A stretch of DNA of 12,878 nt from an uncultured Phycisphaerales bacterium (GTDB lineage: Bacteria; Planctomycetota; Phycisphaerae; WQYP01). Below are positions 6,257 through 12,878 of this stretch, one piece after another. The position numbers were made by a program, and so were the translations under genes. Each line of letters begins with the position of its first letter. Positions within the stretch are counted from its first letter, which is position 1. The DNA is taken from assembly GCA_937901265.1 (NCBI GenBank), contig CALCHA010000648.1, positions 1 to 12,878 of the forward strand, written 5' to 3'. The notes beneath the pieces were generated by a model. The model did not search any database, was not told the DNA's origin, and saw nothing but the letters and a program-made list of their open reading frames with translations.

Positions 6257-6946
6257 TTACACCGTCAGCCCCTCCAGCGACGCCAGCCCGAGCATTTCTT
6301 TCGTGAAAAATGGCTCGGCATACGTGCGGTTGATCGTTCCGCCGAAGTAACTCGAAATCGTCGAAACATAGCGCACCACGGCCCCCGCTTCCGCGCCCGG
6401 TTTCCCGGTGTAAAACTGCGATTGGTAACATTCGATCGCCGCCAGCTTCTTTTGCCAGAAGGGCGTGATATCCATGCAAAAGCTGGCCGGAAAATTGAAC
6501 CGCAGGTGCGTGCAGAAATAGTACACGATCCGCTTGCAGTACCAGGGCTCGCCGGGAATGCTCGACTTCGTCAGTTTGCCATCAAACCGCGCATCCTCGC
6601 CGATCCGCGTCACCGCCAGATGATCGGGATGGGCGTCCTCCGGGTAGGGCAAGAAGATCAGCTCCGGACGCAACCGGCGATAGACCGCCGCCACGCGGTG
6701 CCGCGCCTCGACGGTATGCACCACTTCGCGATTCTTTAACCCCACCGCCACCCGCTCCACGCCCAGCACTTTCGCCGCCGCCGCCGCCTCTTTGGCCCGC
6801 GTCTCCTCACTGCCGAAGGGTGTCGGCTCCCCGGTGGTCATGTCCACCAGCGTCACCGCATGCCCCCCCGCGACCAGCGCCGCTATCGTCCCCCCCATCG
6901 CCAGCTCCTTATCGTCGGGATGAGGGCCCACAACCGCTATTCTCAT
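6257..6946 (-). CDS. PIG-L family deacetylase, BshB1-like (possible bacillithiol synthesis)
   Basis: Zinc-dependent N-acetyl-sugar deacetylase of the PIG-L/LmbE family, 229 residues. The metal motif PHPDDKELAMGGT (8-20) supplies His9 and Asp12 as ligands and Asp11 as the likely catalytic base; YPEDAHPDHLAV (101-112) supplies the third ligand, His109. The C-terminal half is close to BshB1: FCMDITPFWQKKLAAIECY, then SQFYTG, and near the end NRTYAEPFFTK. BshB1 removes the acetyl group from GlcNAc-malate on the way to bacillithiol, a low-molecular-weight thiol. No bshA or bshC is in this window, so the substrate could be another GlcNAc conjugate. It is last of three minus-strand genes, 97 bases after an exported protein. 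The ATG at 6946 is chosen because the family N-terminus (MRIAVVGPHPDD) begins there and a GGAA lies six bases upstream; the open frame reaching 7324 is antisense-like sequence overlapping the upstream gene. Confidence 0.9.
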   Translation of the reverse strand: MRIAVVGPHPDDKELAMGGTIAALVAGGHAVTLVDMTTGEPTPFGSEETRAKEAAAAAKVLGVERVAVGLKNREVVHTVEARHRVAAVYRRLRPELIFLPYPEDAHPDHLAVTRIGEDARFDGKLTKSSIPGEPWYCKRIVYYFCTHLRFNFPASFCMDITPFWQKKLAAIECYQSQFYTGKPGAEAGAVVRYVSTISSYFGGTINRTYAEPFFTKEMLGLASLEGLTV

Positions 6947-7043
6947 GGCATTTTCCGTTGCAGACAGATGTCCAACACAGCCGCGCCTGGCAGGTCGGCC
7001 TTCGCCCAATGATAGGCCGCGAAACCCGCGAATTCCCCCGCCA

Positions 7044-8492
7044 TCACTTCCCCCCAAACGCCCCCGCCGGAGCAGCACCCGCCGCCTTGAGATTCTCGCG
7101 CACCGCCTGCGGCGACCAGCTCCACACCAGCCGATTGCCCGCCCATCCCCACGCCGGGCCCACCAGCCCGAATTGCATATACATGATGCCGTCGCGGTCG
7201 GTCCGCAGTTGAAAAGTCCCGCTCGGCCGCTTGTCCAGCGCCGCCTGCGCGTCGGCCAGCAGCTTGTCGAGATCCGCGTGCGCGACATCGCCCGCTGCCC
7301 GCCCCGCCCCATCCGCCGAGGCAATCACCGTCACCATCAGCGGAATGCCCAGGGGATACTGCGGATAATCGTGCACCAGCACCAGCGGCGCCGCACGGTT
7401 CAACACATCCTTCTGCAGATCCACCCGCAGCCGCGTCGCAAACCGCCGCACCTTCTCATCCACCGGGGCCTCCCCCTCGTCCGTGAGCACCGCATCCAGC
7501 AACGCCGTGATCCGCGTGTAAAGCCCCGGCCAATCGACGTCCAGCACCAGGTAGCTCTTCGCCCCCGCGGGCACCAACTTCAGCAGCGGCGAATCGGGCT
7601 TCAACTGCACCGTCCAGGGCGTCACCTTCACGGCCCCGTTGCGCACGACGCCGAAATCCATCGACACCGCCCGCCCGGCGCGCCGCGCGGAGAACAACGC
7701 CTTGTCCGCATCGCCGAGTTCCAGTGCCGCGAATATCCGCCCCAGCAGCGTCCGCTTCATTGCCTCCGGAAACCGCTCGCGAAACGCCTTGGGCGAGGCG
7801 TATACCCGCGCAAACACCTCGCCCTTCGATCCCACGCCGCCCGCGGCCGCATCCACGCTGGCCGCCGTCTCGGTCCAGCTCACCCCCCCCACTGTCCGAT
7901 CCGCCAGATAATGCTCCAGCGCCCCCGCGCCGAAACCGAAGATGAAGCCATCCTTTTCCTGCGCCCAGCCCAGCTTCAGCCACGCCGGCCAGCGGCTGTC
8001 GGTGAATTCGACATATTCCCGCCCGCTGTCGCCGGTCTTTTTCACCACCTGGTGGGACGTCTCGCGCGTCGAGAGATGATCCAGCAGCGCCGTGATCCGC
8101 CGCAGCATTTCCGCGGGCCGCCCCTGCGTATCGACCAGCCACACCAGCTGAAAGGAATTGCACATCAGGCCATCGTGCGGCCCGGGGGTCAGGTCCGCGT
8201 CCAGCCACCCGATGCAGAACCGCCGATTCCCCGTCATCGCCGCCAGACCCAGCGCATCGCCGGCAACGCTCACTTCCTTGGGCAGCACCCCAATCGCCCG
8301 CAGTGCCTCAAAACCGACGTCCATCAGTCCCCCGCCGCTGCCCCCGCTGTTCATCCCCCCCACCGTCGGGTCCACCTCGATGAACCCCAGCGTATCGTCG
8401 GGCAGCCGTCCATTCAGCGGCGCGGCCGCGCGCCCCAGCGTCGCCATCATCCCCACCACCACCCACGCCGCCATCACGCGCCAAATACCCAT
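7044..8492 (-). CDS. Exported protein of unknown function
   Basis: 482-residue protein with a clear signal peptide (MGIWRVMAAWVVVGMMATLG, probable cleavage after Ala22-24), so it is secreted or periplasmic. After cleavage it reads PLNGRLPDDTLGFIEVDP, an opening reminiscent of large planctomycete exported proteins of the DUF3352 type, in which a 'level of contribution' segment is followed by repeated alpha/beta units. This resemblance is weak and is not asserted. The body is mixed alpha/beta, with a Gly-rich stretch near 45-55 and few cysteines; the C-terminal part contains VWSWSPQAVRENLKAAG. No catalytic motif was recognised. It is preceded by GGAG ten bases before the ATG and lies 43 bases after another exported protein, so the two are probably co-transcribed and may work together. 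Confidence 0.82.
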   Translation of the reverse strand: MGIWRVMAAWVVVGMMATLGRAAAPLNGRLPDDTLGFIEVDPTVGGMNSGGSGGGLMDVGFEALRAIGVLPKEVSVAGDALGLAAMTGNRRFCIGWLDADLTPGPHDGLMCNSFQLVWLVDTQGRPAEMLRRITALLDHLSTRETSHQVVKKTGDSGREYVEFTDSRWPAWLKLGWAQEKDGFIFGFGAGALEHYLADRTVGGVSWTETAASVDAAAGGVGSKGEVFARVYASPKAFRERFPEAMKRTLLGRIFAALELGDADKALFSARRAGRAVSMDFGVVRNGAVKVTPWTVQLKPDSPLLKLVPAGAKSYLVLDVDWPGLYTRITALLDAVLTDEGEAPVDEKVRRFATRLRVDLQKDVLNRAAPLVLVHDYPQYPLGIPLMVTVIASADGAGRAAGDVAHADLDKLLADAQAALDKRPSGTFQLRTDRDGIMYMQFGLVGPAWGWAGNRLVWSWSPQAVRENLKAAGAAPAGAFGGK

Positions 8493-8535
8493 GAACGCAA
8501 TTCTCCAGCCTCGTTCAAGATCTTCACCGCCCCGC

Positions 8536-9681
8536 TTACCGCGAGGGGCTTACGGCCGCTCCGCGCCCAGGTTTATACATCGGCGACGGCGTATAGGGCG
8601 ACGCATGGCGCACGATTTTCGACACGTCGATCTCCACCGTTTCATTGTTCGCCAGGATGTGCCCCGCCGAGCCGTCGTTGCCCTCGCCGGGCATGACGTA
8701 GCCATCCAGATCGATGGTCGCCGCGAACCACTCCGGCTTGTCCGCCGTGCCGATGTTCACCCATTTCAGCCGCAGGATGAAGGCCGGGCCCGCCCCCGAG
8801 TGGCGGAACTCCTCCACTTTCCGCGGCCGCATCCCGGCCGCCGCGTCATACTGCACCACGCGGATGGCCCCGTTGGCCAGGTCACGATAGGCGTTTCCCT
8901 GTTTGGAGACCTTGTGCTCGACCTCGCGCACGGTCAGATCCGCCTTCGCCTCCGGAGGCAGTCGATCATCCGGCTCCGTGGGTATCCTGGTCCGTTCATA
9001 CACCGCATCGCTGATGGCCGGCATACGCATCGGCGCCGCCGGCTTGTTGTCCGTGAGTCCCTCCGCCGCCAAACTCTCCCAGTGCTTCATCGCCTTCTGA
9101 TAAATCAACTGCTTCCCCGGGTCGGTTCCATCGACATCGAAAAACGCCTGCGCCCGCGTGTCAAGCGCGCACTGCTGCAGGTACAGCTCAAACAGGGACT
9201 CGTTCTCGATGGCCTCGGGCTTTCGTTCCCCCTTGCGGTTGAAGCTCTTGGTGATCTCCTCCTTGTCGATCGACAGCGGCACCGTCTCGATCGTCCAGAT
9301 CGGGAATCCGCGTGTCATCGTCAGGCGATAGGTGCTGACCCGCGGCTTCGGACGAAGGCCCTCCGGCTTCGAGCCCCTGGGCGCAAAGCCCGGCACCGGC
9401 TCCCCCCAGACGTACCACGTCCGCGTCACCAGAGAACTCATGGTGTACCAGCGCTGCTTCAGCAGGTCCGCCGTCATCTCGACCTGGGCCTTGTTGATCG
9501 CCTTGACCTGCTCCGGCGTGATGTCCGTCGCATAGTCCTGCGCCAGTTTCGCCGGCAGCGCCTCCCCCAACGGCGCCAGGCGCAAGTCCCCTCCGCCGCC
9601 CGCGCGGCCCACCTGCCCCAGCGCCCACCCGGGCAGCCCCACCAGTGCCAACGCCCCGAACATCGCCCATCGACTCTTCAT
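8536..9681 (-). CDS. Exported protein of unknown function, first gene of a minus-strand unit
   Basis: 381-residue protein with a signal peptide (MKSRWAMFGALALVGLPGWA, likely cleaved near residue 22 at ALG-Q). The mature protein has a short Gly-rich start, then a hydrophilic, mixed-structure body rich in charged residues. Trp and Tyr cluster near 78-94 (RWYTMSSLVTRTWYVWGEP). The C-terminal part (FILRLKWVNIGTADKPEWFAATIDLDGYV) looks like beta-strand sequence. It has only one cysteine after the signal (Cys171) and no lipobox, and no known catalytic motif was recognised. The ATG at 9681 is supported by GGAG seven bases upstream and by the signal peptide; the open frame continuing to 10950 is the antisense shadow of the glycosyltransferase gene. 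The start codon context GGAGAATCGCG is almost repeated before the next gene (GGAGAATTGCG). Confidence 0.82.
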   Translation of the reverse strand: MKSRWAMFGALALVGLPGWALGQVGRAGGGGDLRLAPLGEALPAKLAQDYATDITPEQVKAINKAQVEMTADLLKQRWYTMSSLVTRTWYVWGEPVPGFAPRGSKPEGLRPKPRVSTYRLTMTRGFPIWTIETVPLSIDKEEITKSFNRKGERKPEAIENESLFELYLQQCALDTRAQAFFDVDGTDPGKQLIYQKAMKHWESLAAEGLTDNKPAAPMRMPAISDAVYERTRIPTEPDDRLPPEAKADLTVREVEHKVSKQGNAYRDLANGAIRVVQYDAAAGMRPRKVEEFRHSGAGPAFILRLKWVNIGTADKPEWFAATIDLDGYVMPGEGNDGSAGHILANNETVEIDVSKIVRHASPYTPSPMYKPGRGAAVSPSR

Positions 9682-9715
9682 CGCGATTCTCCGATCAGCC
9701 CGCCTTTTTCCCCAT

Positions 9716-9745
9716 GTTATACCGGCATCGCCCCGCGAATGACCA
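9716..9745 (-). promoter_or_regulatory. Candidate promoter for the 9681-to-6257 minus-strand genes
   Basis: On the minus strand, TGGTCA (9740-9745) and TATAAC (9716-9721) are separated by 18 bases. The -10 matches consensus at five of six positions and the -35 at four. The expected start is near 9709, giving a leader of about 28 bases that includes the GGAG before the ATG at 9681. It lies in the 162-base divergent gap. Confidence 0.45.
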
Positions 9746-9757
9746 CCACCACCCCGT

Positions 9758-9786
9758 TTGACGCCCCTCCCGCCCATGGCTACAGT
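9758..9786 (+). promoter_or_regulatory. Candidate promoter for the glycosyltransferase pair
   Basis: TTGACG (9758-9763) and TACAGT (9781-9786) are spaced by exactly 17 bases; the -35 matches consensus at five of six positions and the -10 at four. The start would be near 9793, about 50 bases before the ATG at 9844. It lies back to back with, and does not overlap, the minus-strand candidate. Confidence 0.45.
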
Positions 9787-9843
9787 GCGAAGCTCCCCTC
9801 TTTCTTCCGCAGCGTGTGCTGCGACCCCCCTGGAGCTTCCTCC

Positions 9844-10998
9844 ATGAGCGGCCGTGTCTTGGTCGAAGACCACTGCCTCTCCAACAAGGGGGGCGGCATC
9901 AAATTCTACACGCAGGCGCTGCTGCACCACTGGCCGCACGACGCTCCACTGCAGATCGTCGGGTTTCGCCACCATGGCCGACCCGCGACCGCTTCCCCCA
10001 AGGCCACGCCCGCACCGCCGCGCCTGCGCCCCTTGCGCCACCTCCTCCAGGACCAGGGCCCGCCGCGCGACCACGGGCGACGCAGCGACCTGCTCCTCCG
10101 CGGGTACCGCGCCGCCTTTACCCTCGAAGCACGCTTCAAAAATTACGCCGCCGTCTTTCAGCCCAACAATCTCTGCCCCAGTTCCTCCCTGCCGATGATC
10201 GCCACGCTCCATGACCTCTCCGTCCTGGAGCACCCGCAGTGGCACCCCCCGGGACGCGTCGAGCGCTGGAAACGCTATCTGCCCGCCGCCATCAAACGCA
10301 CCGCCCACTGGGTCACCGTCTCCGACTTCACCCGCGACCGCATGCTCCACCTGCTCGGCGTCCCCGCGGAACGCATCACCGTCATCCCCAACGCCGCCCG
10401 CATGCTCCCCCCGGCCACCGAGCGACCGCCCGGCTTCCCGGAACATTACCTGCTCTCCGTCGGCACGCTGGAGCCGCGAAAAAATCTCAACCTGCTCCTC
10501 AATGCCTTCGGCCTGCTTCCCCCCGACATGCGACGCGCTCATCCGTTGATCCTCGCCGGGCCACCCGGATGGGGCCACCGGGATTTCTGGCAATCGCTCG
10601 TCCACCACCCCCTCGCCGACGAAGTGCTTATCACCGGCTACCTTTCCGACAGCGACCTCGCGGCCGCCATCGGGCATGCCGCGGCACTCTTTCAACCCTC
10701 CTTCTACGAAGGCTTCGGCCTGCCGCTCCTGGAGGCCATGGCCGCCGGCTGCCCCGTCGTCTGTTCCGACATCGCCCCCTTTTGCGAAGTCGCCTCCGGC
10801 GCCGCCGAACTGCTGCCCCTCAACGACCTCCCCGCCTGGGCGACCCACATGCAGGCCGCCATTCTTGGCGGGGTCTGGCGCGACCGCCTCATCGCCCGCG
10901 GCCGCGAACGGGCCACGCAGTTCTCCTGGGACACCTCGGCCCGCCGCCACGCGCAGCTTTTCGCCGAAGTCGTCGAGCGTTGCGGGGCCCGCCCATGA
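9844..10998 (+). CDS. GT4-type (GT-B fold) glycosyltransferase
   Basis: Cytoplasmic or membrane-associated retaining glycosyltransferase that would move a sugar from a nucleotide sugar to a glycan or lipid-linked acceptor; 384 residues, usual for the family. N-terminal acceptor domain: a GGGIKFYTQAL loop at 16-26, HDLSVLEHP at 123-131, and VTVSDFTRDRM at 157-167. C-terminal donor domain: LSVGTLEPRKNLNLLL (204-219), then an EX7E motif, E289 to E297, within EGFGLPLLEAMAAGCPVV. The order matches the mannosyl/glucosyltransferase group often found in polysaccharide clusters. The ATG at 9844 is preceded by GGAG eight bases upstream; the in-frame ATG at 9739 lies upstream of the candidate promoter and adds only low-complexity residues. 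The stop overlaps the next start (ATGA), so the pair is probably translationally coupled. Donor and acceptor are unknown. Confidence 0.93.
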   Translation: MSGRVLVEDHCLSNKGGGIKFYTQALLHHWPHDAPLQIVGFRHHGRPATASPKATPAPPRLRPLRHLLQDQGPPRDHGRRSDLLLRGYRAAFTLEARFKNYAAVFQPNNLCPSSSLPMIATLHDLSVLEHPQWHPPGRVERWKRYLPAAIKRTAHWVTVSDFTRDRMLHLLGVPAERITVIPNAARMLPPATERPPGFPEHYLLSVGTLEPRKNLNLLLNAFGLLPPDMRRAHPLILAGPPGWGHRDFWQSLVHHPLADEVLITGYLSDSDLAAAIGHAAALFQPSFYEGFGLPLLEAMAAGCPVVCSDIAPFCEVASGAAELLPLNDLPAWATHMQAAILGGVWRDRLIARGRERATQFSWDTSARRHAQLFAEVVERCGARP

Positions 10999-12599
10999 TC
11001 ACCACCCCTGCCGACCGCTTGCTCGCCTTCGTCGATCGCCGCCGCCACCTGCTCTTCGCACTGCTCGCCCTCGCCCTGCTCCTGACCTTTAATGGCCGCT
11101 GGCGATTGGGCAACGATTCCACCCTCTACGTCTCGCTGGCGCGCGGCATCGCCTCCGGCCAGGGCTACCACTCCGTCGGCTGGGACCGCGCCAACGCCCA
11201 CTTCGGCCTGCCGCTGCTGATCGCCGCATCCTTCCGCCTCCTTGGCCCGGGAACTCTCTGGCCGGTGATCGCCCTCATCTTCGCCTCCGGCCTGGCGGCG
11301 CTGGCGCTCACCTACCGCCTCCTGCGCTTCCGCATGCCGCGGCCCCATGCCGTCGCCGCCACCCTGCTGGTCGGCATCGCCTTCACCTTCAATGCCTACC
11401 TCGTGGAACTGCTGACCGACATGCCCGGCTACCTCGGCATGATCGCCGCTCTCACCGCTTTCGAGGCCCTCGCGCAACCCCGCCTCTCGCCCAAGCATCG
11501 CGCCGCCTGGCTCCTCCTGCTTTTCGCCGGGCTCTGGCTCGGCGCGATCATGCGCCCGGTCACCTGGGCCCTCATGCTCGCCATGCTCGTGGTCCTCGCC
11601 TGGCGGGCCCTGCGCAACCGCACCCTCCGCAAGCCTGCCCTCCTGGCCATGGCGCTGGTCGCCGCCTCGCTCGCGCTCTTTTATCTCTTCGATCCCCGCG
11701 CCTCCCATGGCACTGAAGCCCACGAGGCCTGGCTCGTCAAAGTCCTCCTCCGCCAACCGCTGCACACCCTCCACCTCATGCTCACCCGCACCCTTCCCCA
11801 GATCCTTGGCCCCACCACCGTCGAGGCCGCCTTCGGTCTCTCCGCCGGCCGTTGGCTTTCGGTTCCTCTCGCGCTGCTGCTCTTCGGTGCCGCCCTCGTC
11901 GCCGTGCGCCACCGCCCCCTCTGGCTCCTCTGGGTGCTCGGCAACCTCTTCATGAACCTCGTCTATCCCGACCCGCAGACCCGCTACCTTCTGCCCATCC
12001 TGCCCTTTCTGGCGCTGGGTTTCCTGCAACTCGCCCTCGTCCTCGGCCGCCGCCCGCGATTCGCCGCCAGCGGCCTGACCCTCTGCCTCGCCTTCTGGCT
12101 GCTTCCCAACACCTTCCGCCTCGCCGGGCTGATCTACCGCCAGCACTGCAGCGACTTCCTTGCCGCCATCGACCATGGCCGCTACGTTCCCTTCGCGGCC
12201 ATGGCGAGTCAGCTCCACGCGCATCTGCCGCCCCACGCCCTGATCATCACCGACGATGGCCTCACCTTTGAAGCCTTCGCTCCCGAGCTCCACTTCCTCA
12301 TGCCGATCAACGATTCCCCGCCACCCGATCTCGCCACCCAGCTCGGCCCCGCTCTGGAGAATCACGTCGCCTACATGATCGATTCCGACCAGACCAGCAC
12401 CCGCGACCTTCTTGGGCCGCTCCATTTGCTTCCCGGCCCGCCCCTCCTGAGCGTCGCTCGCCCTGCCTGGGAACTGCCGCGATTTCCCGAACGCTGGTTG
12501 CACCCCACCACCCCGCCTGCCCTGCCTTCGCTGGTCCTGCGCAAGCTCACCTACCAGCTCCCCGCGCCCGCGACGACGCAGCGGCCCAGCCGGCAGTAA
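10995..12599 (+). CDS. Polytopic GT-C-like membrane glycosyltransferase
   Basis: 534-residue integral membrane protein. Hydrophobic segments recur near 18-33, 69-83, 88-107, 117-135, 145-158, 171-185, 189-203, 214-231, 289-304, 309-323, 331-350 and 356-379, followed by a soluble C-terminal domain of about 150 residues. The first loop contains RLGNDSTLYVSLARGIASGQGY (split here around Asp41), like the acidic catalytic loop of ArnT/PMT-type lipid-phosphate-dependent glycosyltransferases. A later DPQTRYLLPILPFLALG (326-342) matches the R-Y-x2-P helix common in that superfamily. These enzymes use polyprenyl-phosphate sugars on the outer face of the inner membrane. The ATG at 10995 overlaps the stop of the GT4 gene, making a two-gene operon, which suggests a shared glycan pathway. 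The gene ends 12 bases before a convergent reading frame. The exact family and substrate are not determined. Confidence 0.85.
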   Translation: MITTPADRLLAFVDRRRHLLFALLALALLLTFNGRWRLGNDSTLYVSLARGIASGQGYHSVGWDRANAHFGLPLLIAASFRLLGPGTLWPVIALIFASGLAALALTYRLLRFRMPRPHAVAATLLVGIAFTFNAYLVELLTDMPGYLGMIAALTAFEALAQPRLSPKHRAAWLLLLFAGLWLGAIMRPVTWALMLAMLVVLAWRALRNRTLRKPALLAMALVAASLALFYLFDPRASHGTEAHEAWLVKVLLRQPLHTLHLMLTRTLPQILGPTTVEAAFGLSAGRWLSVPLALLLFGAALVAVRHRPLWLLWVLGNLFMNLVYPDPQTRYLLPILPFLALGFLQLALVLGRRPRFAASGLTLCLAFWLLPNTFRLAGLIYRQHCSDFLAAIDHGRYVPFAAMASQLHAHLPPHALIITDDGLTFEAFAPELHFLMPINDSPPPDLATQLGPALENHVAYMIDSDQTSTRDLLGPLHLLPGPPLLSVARPAWELPRFPERWLHPTTPPALPSLVLRKLTYQLPAPATTQRPSRQ

Positions 12600-12611
12600 C
12601 CCTTCCAGCCG

Positions 12612-12878
12612 TCAGGGTTCCGTCGCCGCTGGTGCCGTTGTCGGCATGGCGGGAAGGGTGGTCACGGGCGCTGTGGCCGCGGGCAACGTCTCGGCGGCAA
12701 TCGTCGCGGGCACTGTTGCGGGGACCGTTGCCGGCAACGTCTCCGCCAGCATTGCCGGTGCTGACGCCGACGCCGATGCGGGAATTACCGCCACGGGCGT
12801 CAGCGGCACCACGGCCGGCTCGGCGGGTCCGATCGCTCGCCACGTCACTGTCGGCACGGGTGAGGGAGCCGCCGGCGG
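12612..12878 (-). CDS. C-terminal part of a Pro/Ala/Thr-rich protein (runs off right end)
   Basis: A minus-strand frame is open from the window edge to a TGA at 12612-12614, giving 88 visible residues of low complexity. After PPAAPSPVPTVTWRAIG it is almost only Pro, Ala, Thr, Val and Ser, with xPAT repeats (LPATVPATVPATIA) and two ETLPA copies, ending APAATEP. Such tails and linkers are common at the ends of exported or regulatory proteins of GC-rich bacteria. The gene would converge on the GT-C-like gene with a 12-base gap. The strand is not certain: a plus-strand frame (first base positions 12601, 12604 and so on) is also open to the window edge, and the two frames share their third codon positions, so base composition cannot separate them. 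The plus-strand alternative lacks a ribosome binding site before its ATG at 12646. Confidence 0.5.
   Translation of the reverse strand, partial: PPAAPSPVPTVTWRAIGPAEPAVVPLTPVAVIPASASASAPAMLAETLPATVPATVPATIAAETLPAATAPVTTLPAMPTTAPAATEP
12676..12750. repeat. Short degenerate tandem repeat, 12-base period
   Basis: Imperfect 12-base units of the type GCGGGCACTGTT, GCGGGGACCGTT, GCCGGCAACGTC run head to tail here. The 11-mer GGCAACGTCTC occurs twice, at 12682 and 12733, 51 bases (17 codons) apart. In the minus-strand frame the units encode xPAT repeats; in the plus frame, Ala-Gly-x-Val. It looks like a coding microsatellite rather than a regulatory array. Confidence 0.55.

Noticed and set aside
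6241..6259. Possible terminator hairpin just after the deacetylase stop (GCGG-CTTG-CCGC on the minus strand)
   Set aside because: The stem is only four base pairs and the nearest T run is more than ten bases away, so it is not a convincing intrinsic terminator.
6947..7324. Extension of the deacetylase frame upstream of 6946
   Set aside because: It overlaps the upstream exported-protein gene in another frame and is Arg/Gly-rich. The family N-terminus starts at 6946.
9739..9843. Earlier in-frame ATG for the GT4 glycosyltransferase
   Set aside because: It lies upstream of the candidate promoter, has no ribosome site, and adds 35 residues without family similarity. The start at 9844 has GGAG at good spacing.
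9682..10950. Extension of the exported-protein frame upstream of 9681 on the minus strand
   Set aside because: The signal peptide and GGAG site place the start at 9681. The extension is antisense to the glycosyltransferase.
8158..10998. A 946-codon plus-strand open frame
   Set aside because: Only the part from 9844 matches a known family. The rest is antisense to two signal-peptide-bearing minus-strand genes, is Pro/Arg/His-rich, and results from G/C-ending codons on the other strand.
10704..12503. A 599-codon minus-strand open frame opposite the GT-C-like gene
   Set aside because: Its product is a Gly/Glu-rich composition artefact with no domain. The plus strand has a clear polytopic membrane protein with an ATGA-coupled start.

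Overview
The window is GC-rich bacterial DNA with a strong G/C preference at third codon positions. It holds nine complete protein genes and two partial ones, tightly packed, with no RNA genes, insertion sequences or CRISPR. The style suggests a Planctomycetota-like bacterium, perhaps of the Phycisphaerae: Ala/Pro/Thr-rich low-complexity tails, large unrecognised secreted proteins, a PilT-type ATPase beside a membrane-anchored GspE-like protein and a CvpA fusion. This placement is an inference from gene content only.

Left end (1-1327, plus strand): the 3' end of rpsB (ribosomal protein S2), closed by a strong intrinsic terminator, then a PAP2-type membrane phosphatase. No tsf follows rpsB. 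A C-rich stretch, G-quadruplex-forming on the minus strand, lies between the phosphatase and the convergent next operon.

Middle left (1371-6114, minus strand): a probable three-gene operon. In transcription order it encodes an intact PilT/PilU-type ATPase, a membrane-anchored GspE/PilB-like protein whose nucleotide-binding motifs are all altered but whose two CxxC motifs remain, and a CvpA-like four-helix membrane protein with a C-terminal extension of about 440 residues. A candidate promoter, a small palindrome and a strong ribosome binding site precede the first gene. No pilin, PilC, PilM-Q or secretin gene is in view. This operon is the most unusual part of the window.

Middle right (6257-9681, minus strand): two unrecognised exported proteins followed by a BshB1-like PIG-L family deacetylase, possibly of bacillithiol synthesis. 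The three genes are co-directional and closely spaced. A plausible sigma-70 promoter lies upstream of the first.

Right (9844-12599, plus strand): a divergent two-gene unit with its own candidate promoter. It encodes a GT4-type glycosyltransferase and a polytopic GT-C-like membrane protein overlapping it by ATGA, probably for cell-surface glycan assembly. At the far right a low-complexity reading frame runs off the window. It is best read as the C-terminus of a minus-strand gene, but the coding strand is uncertain.
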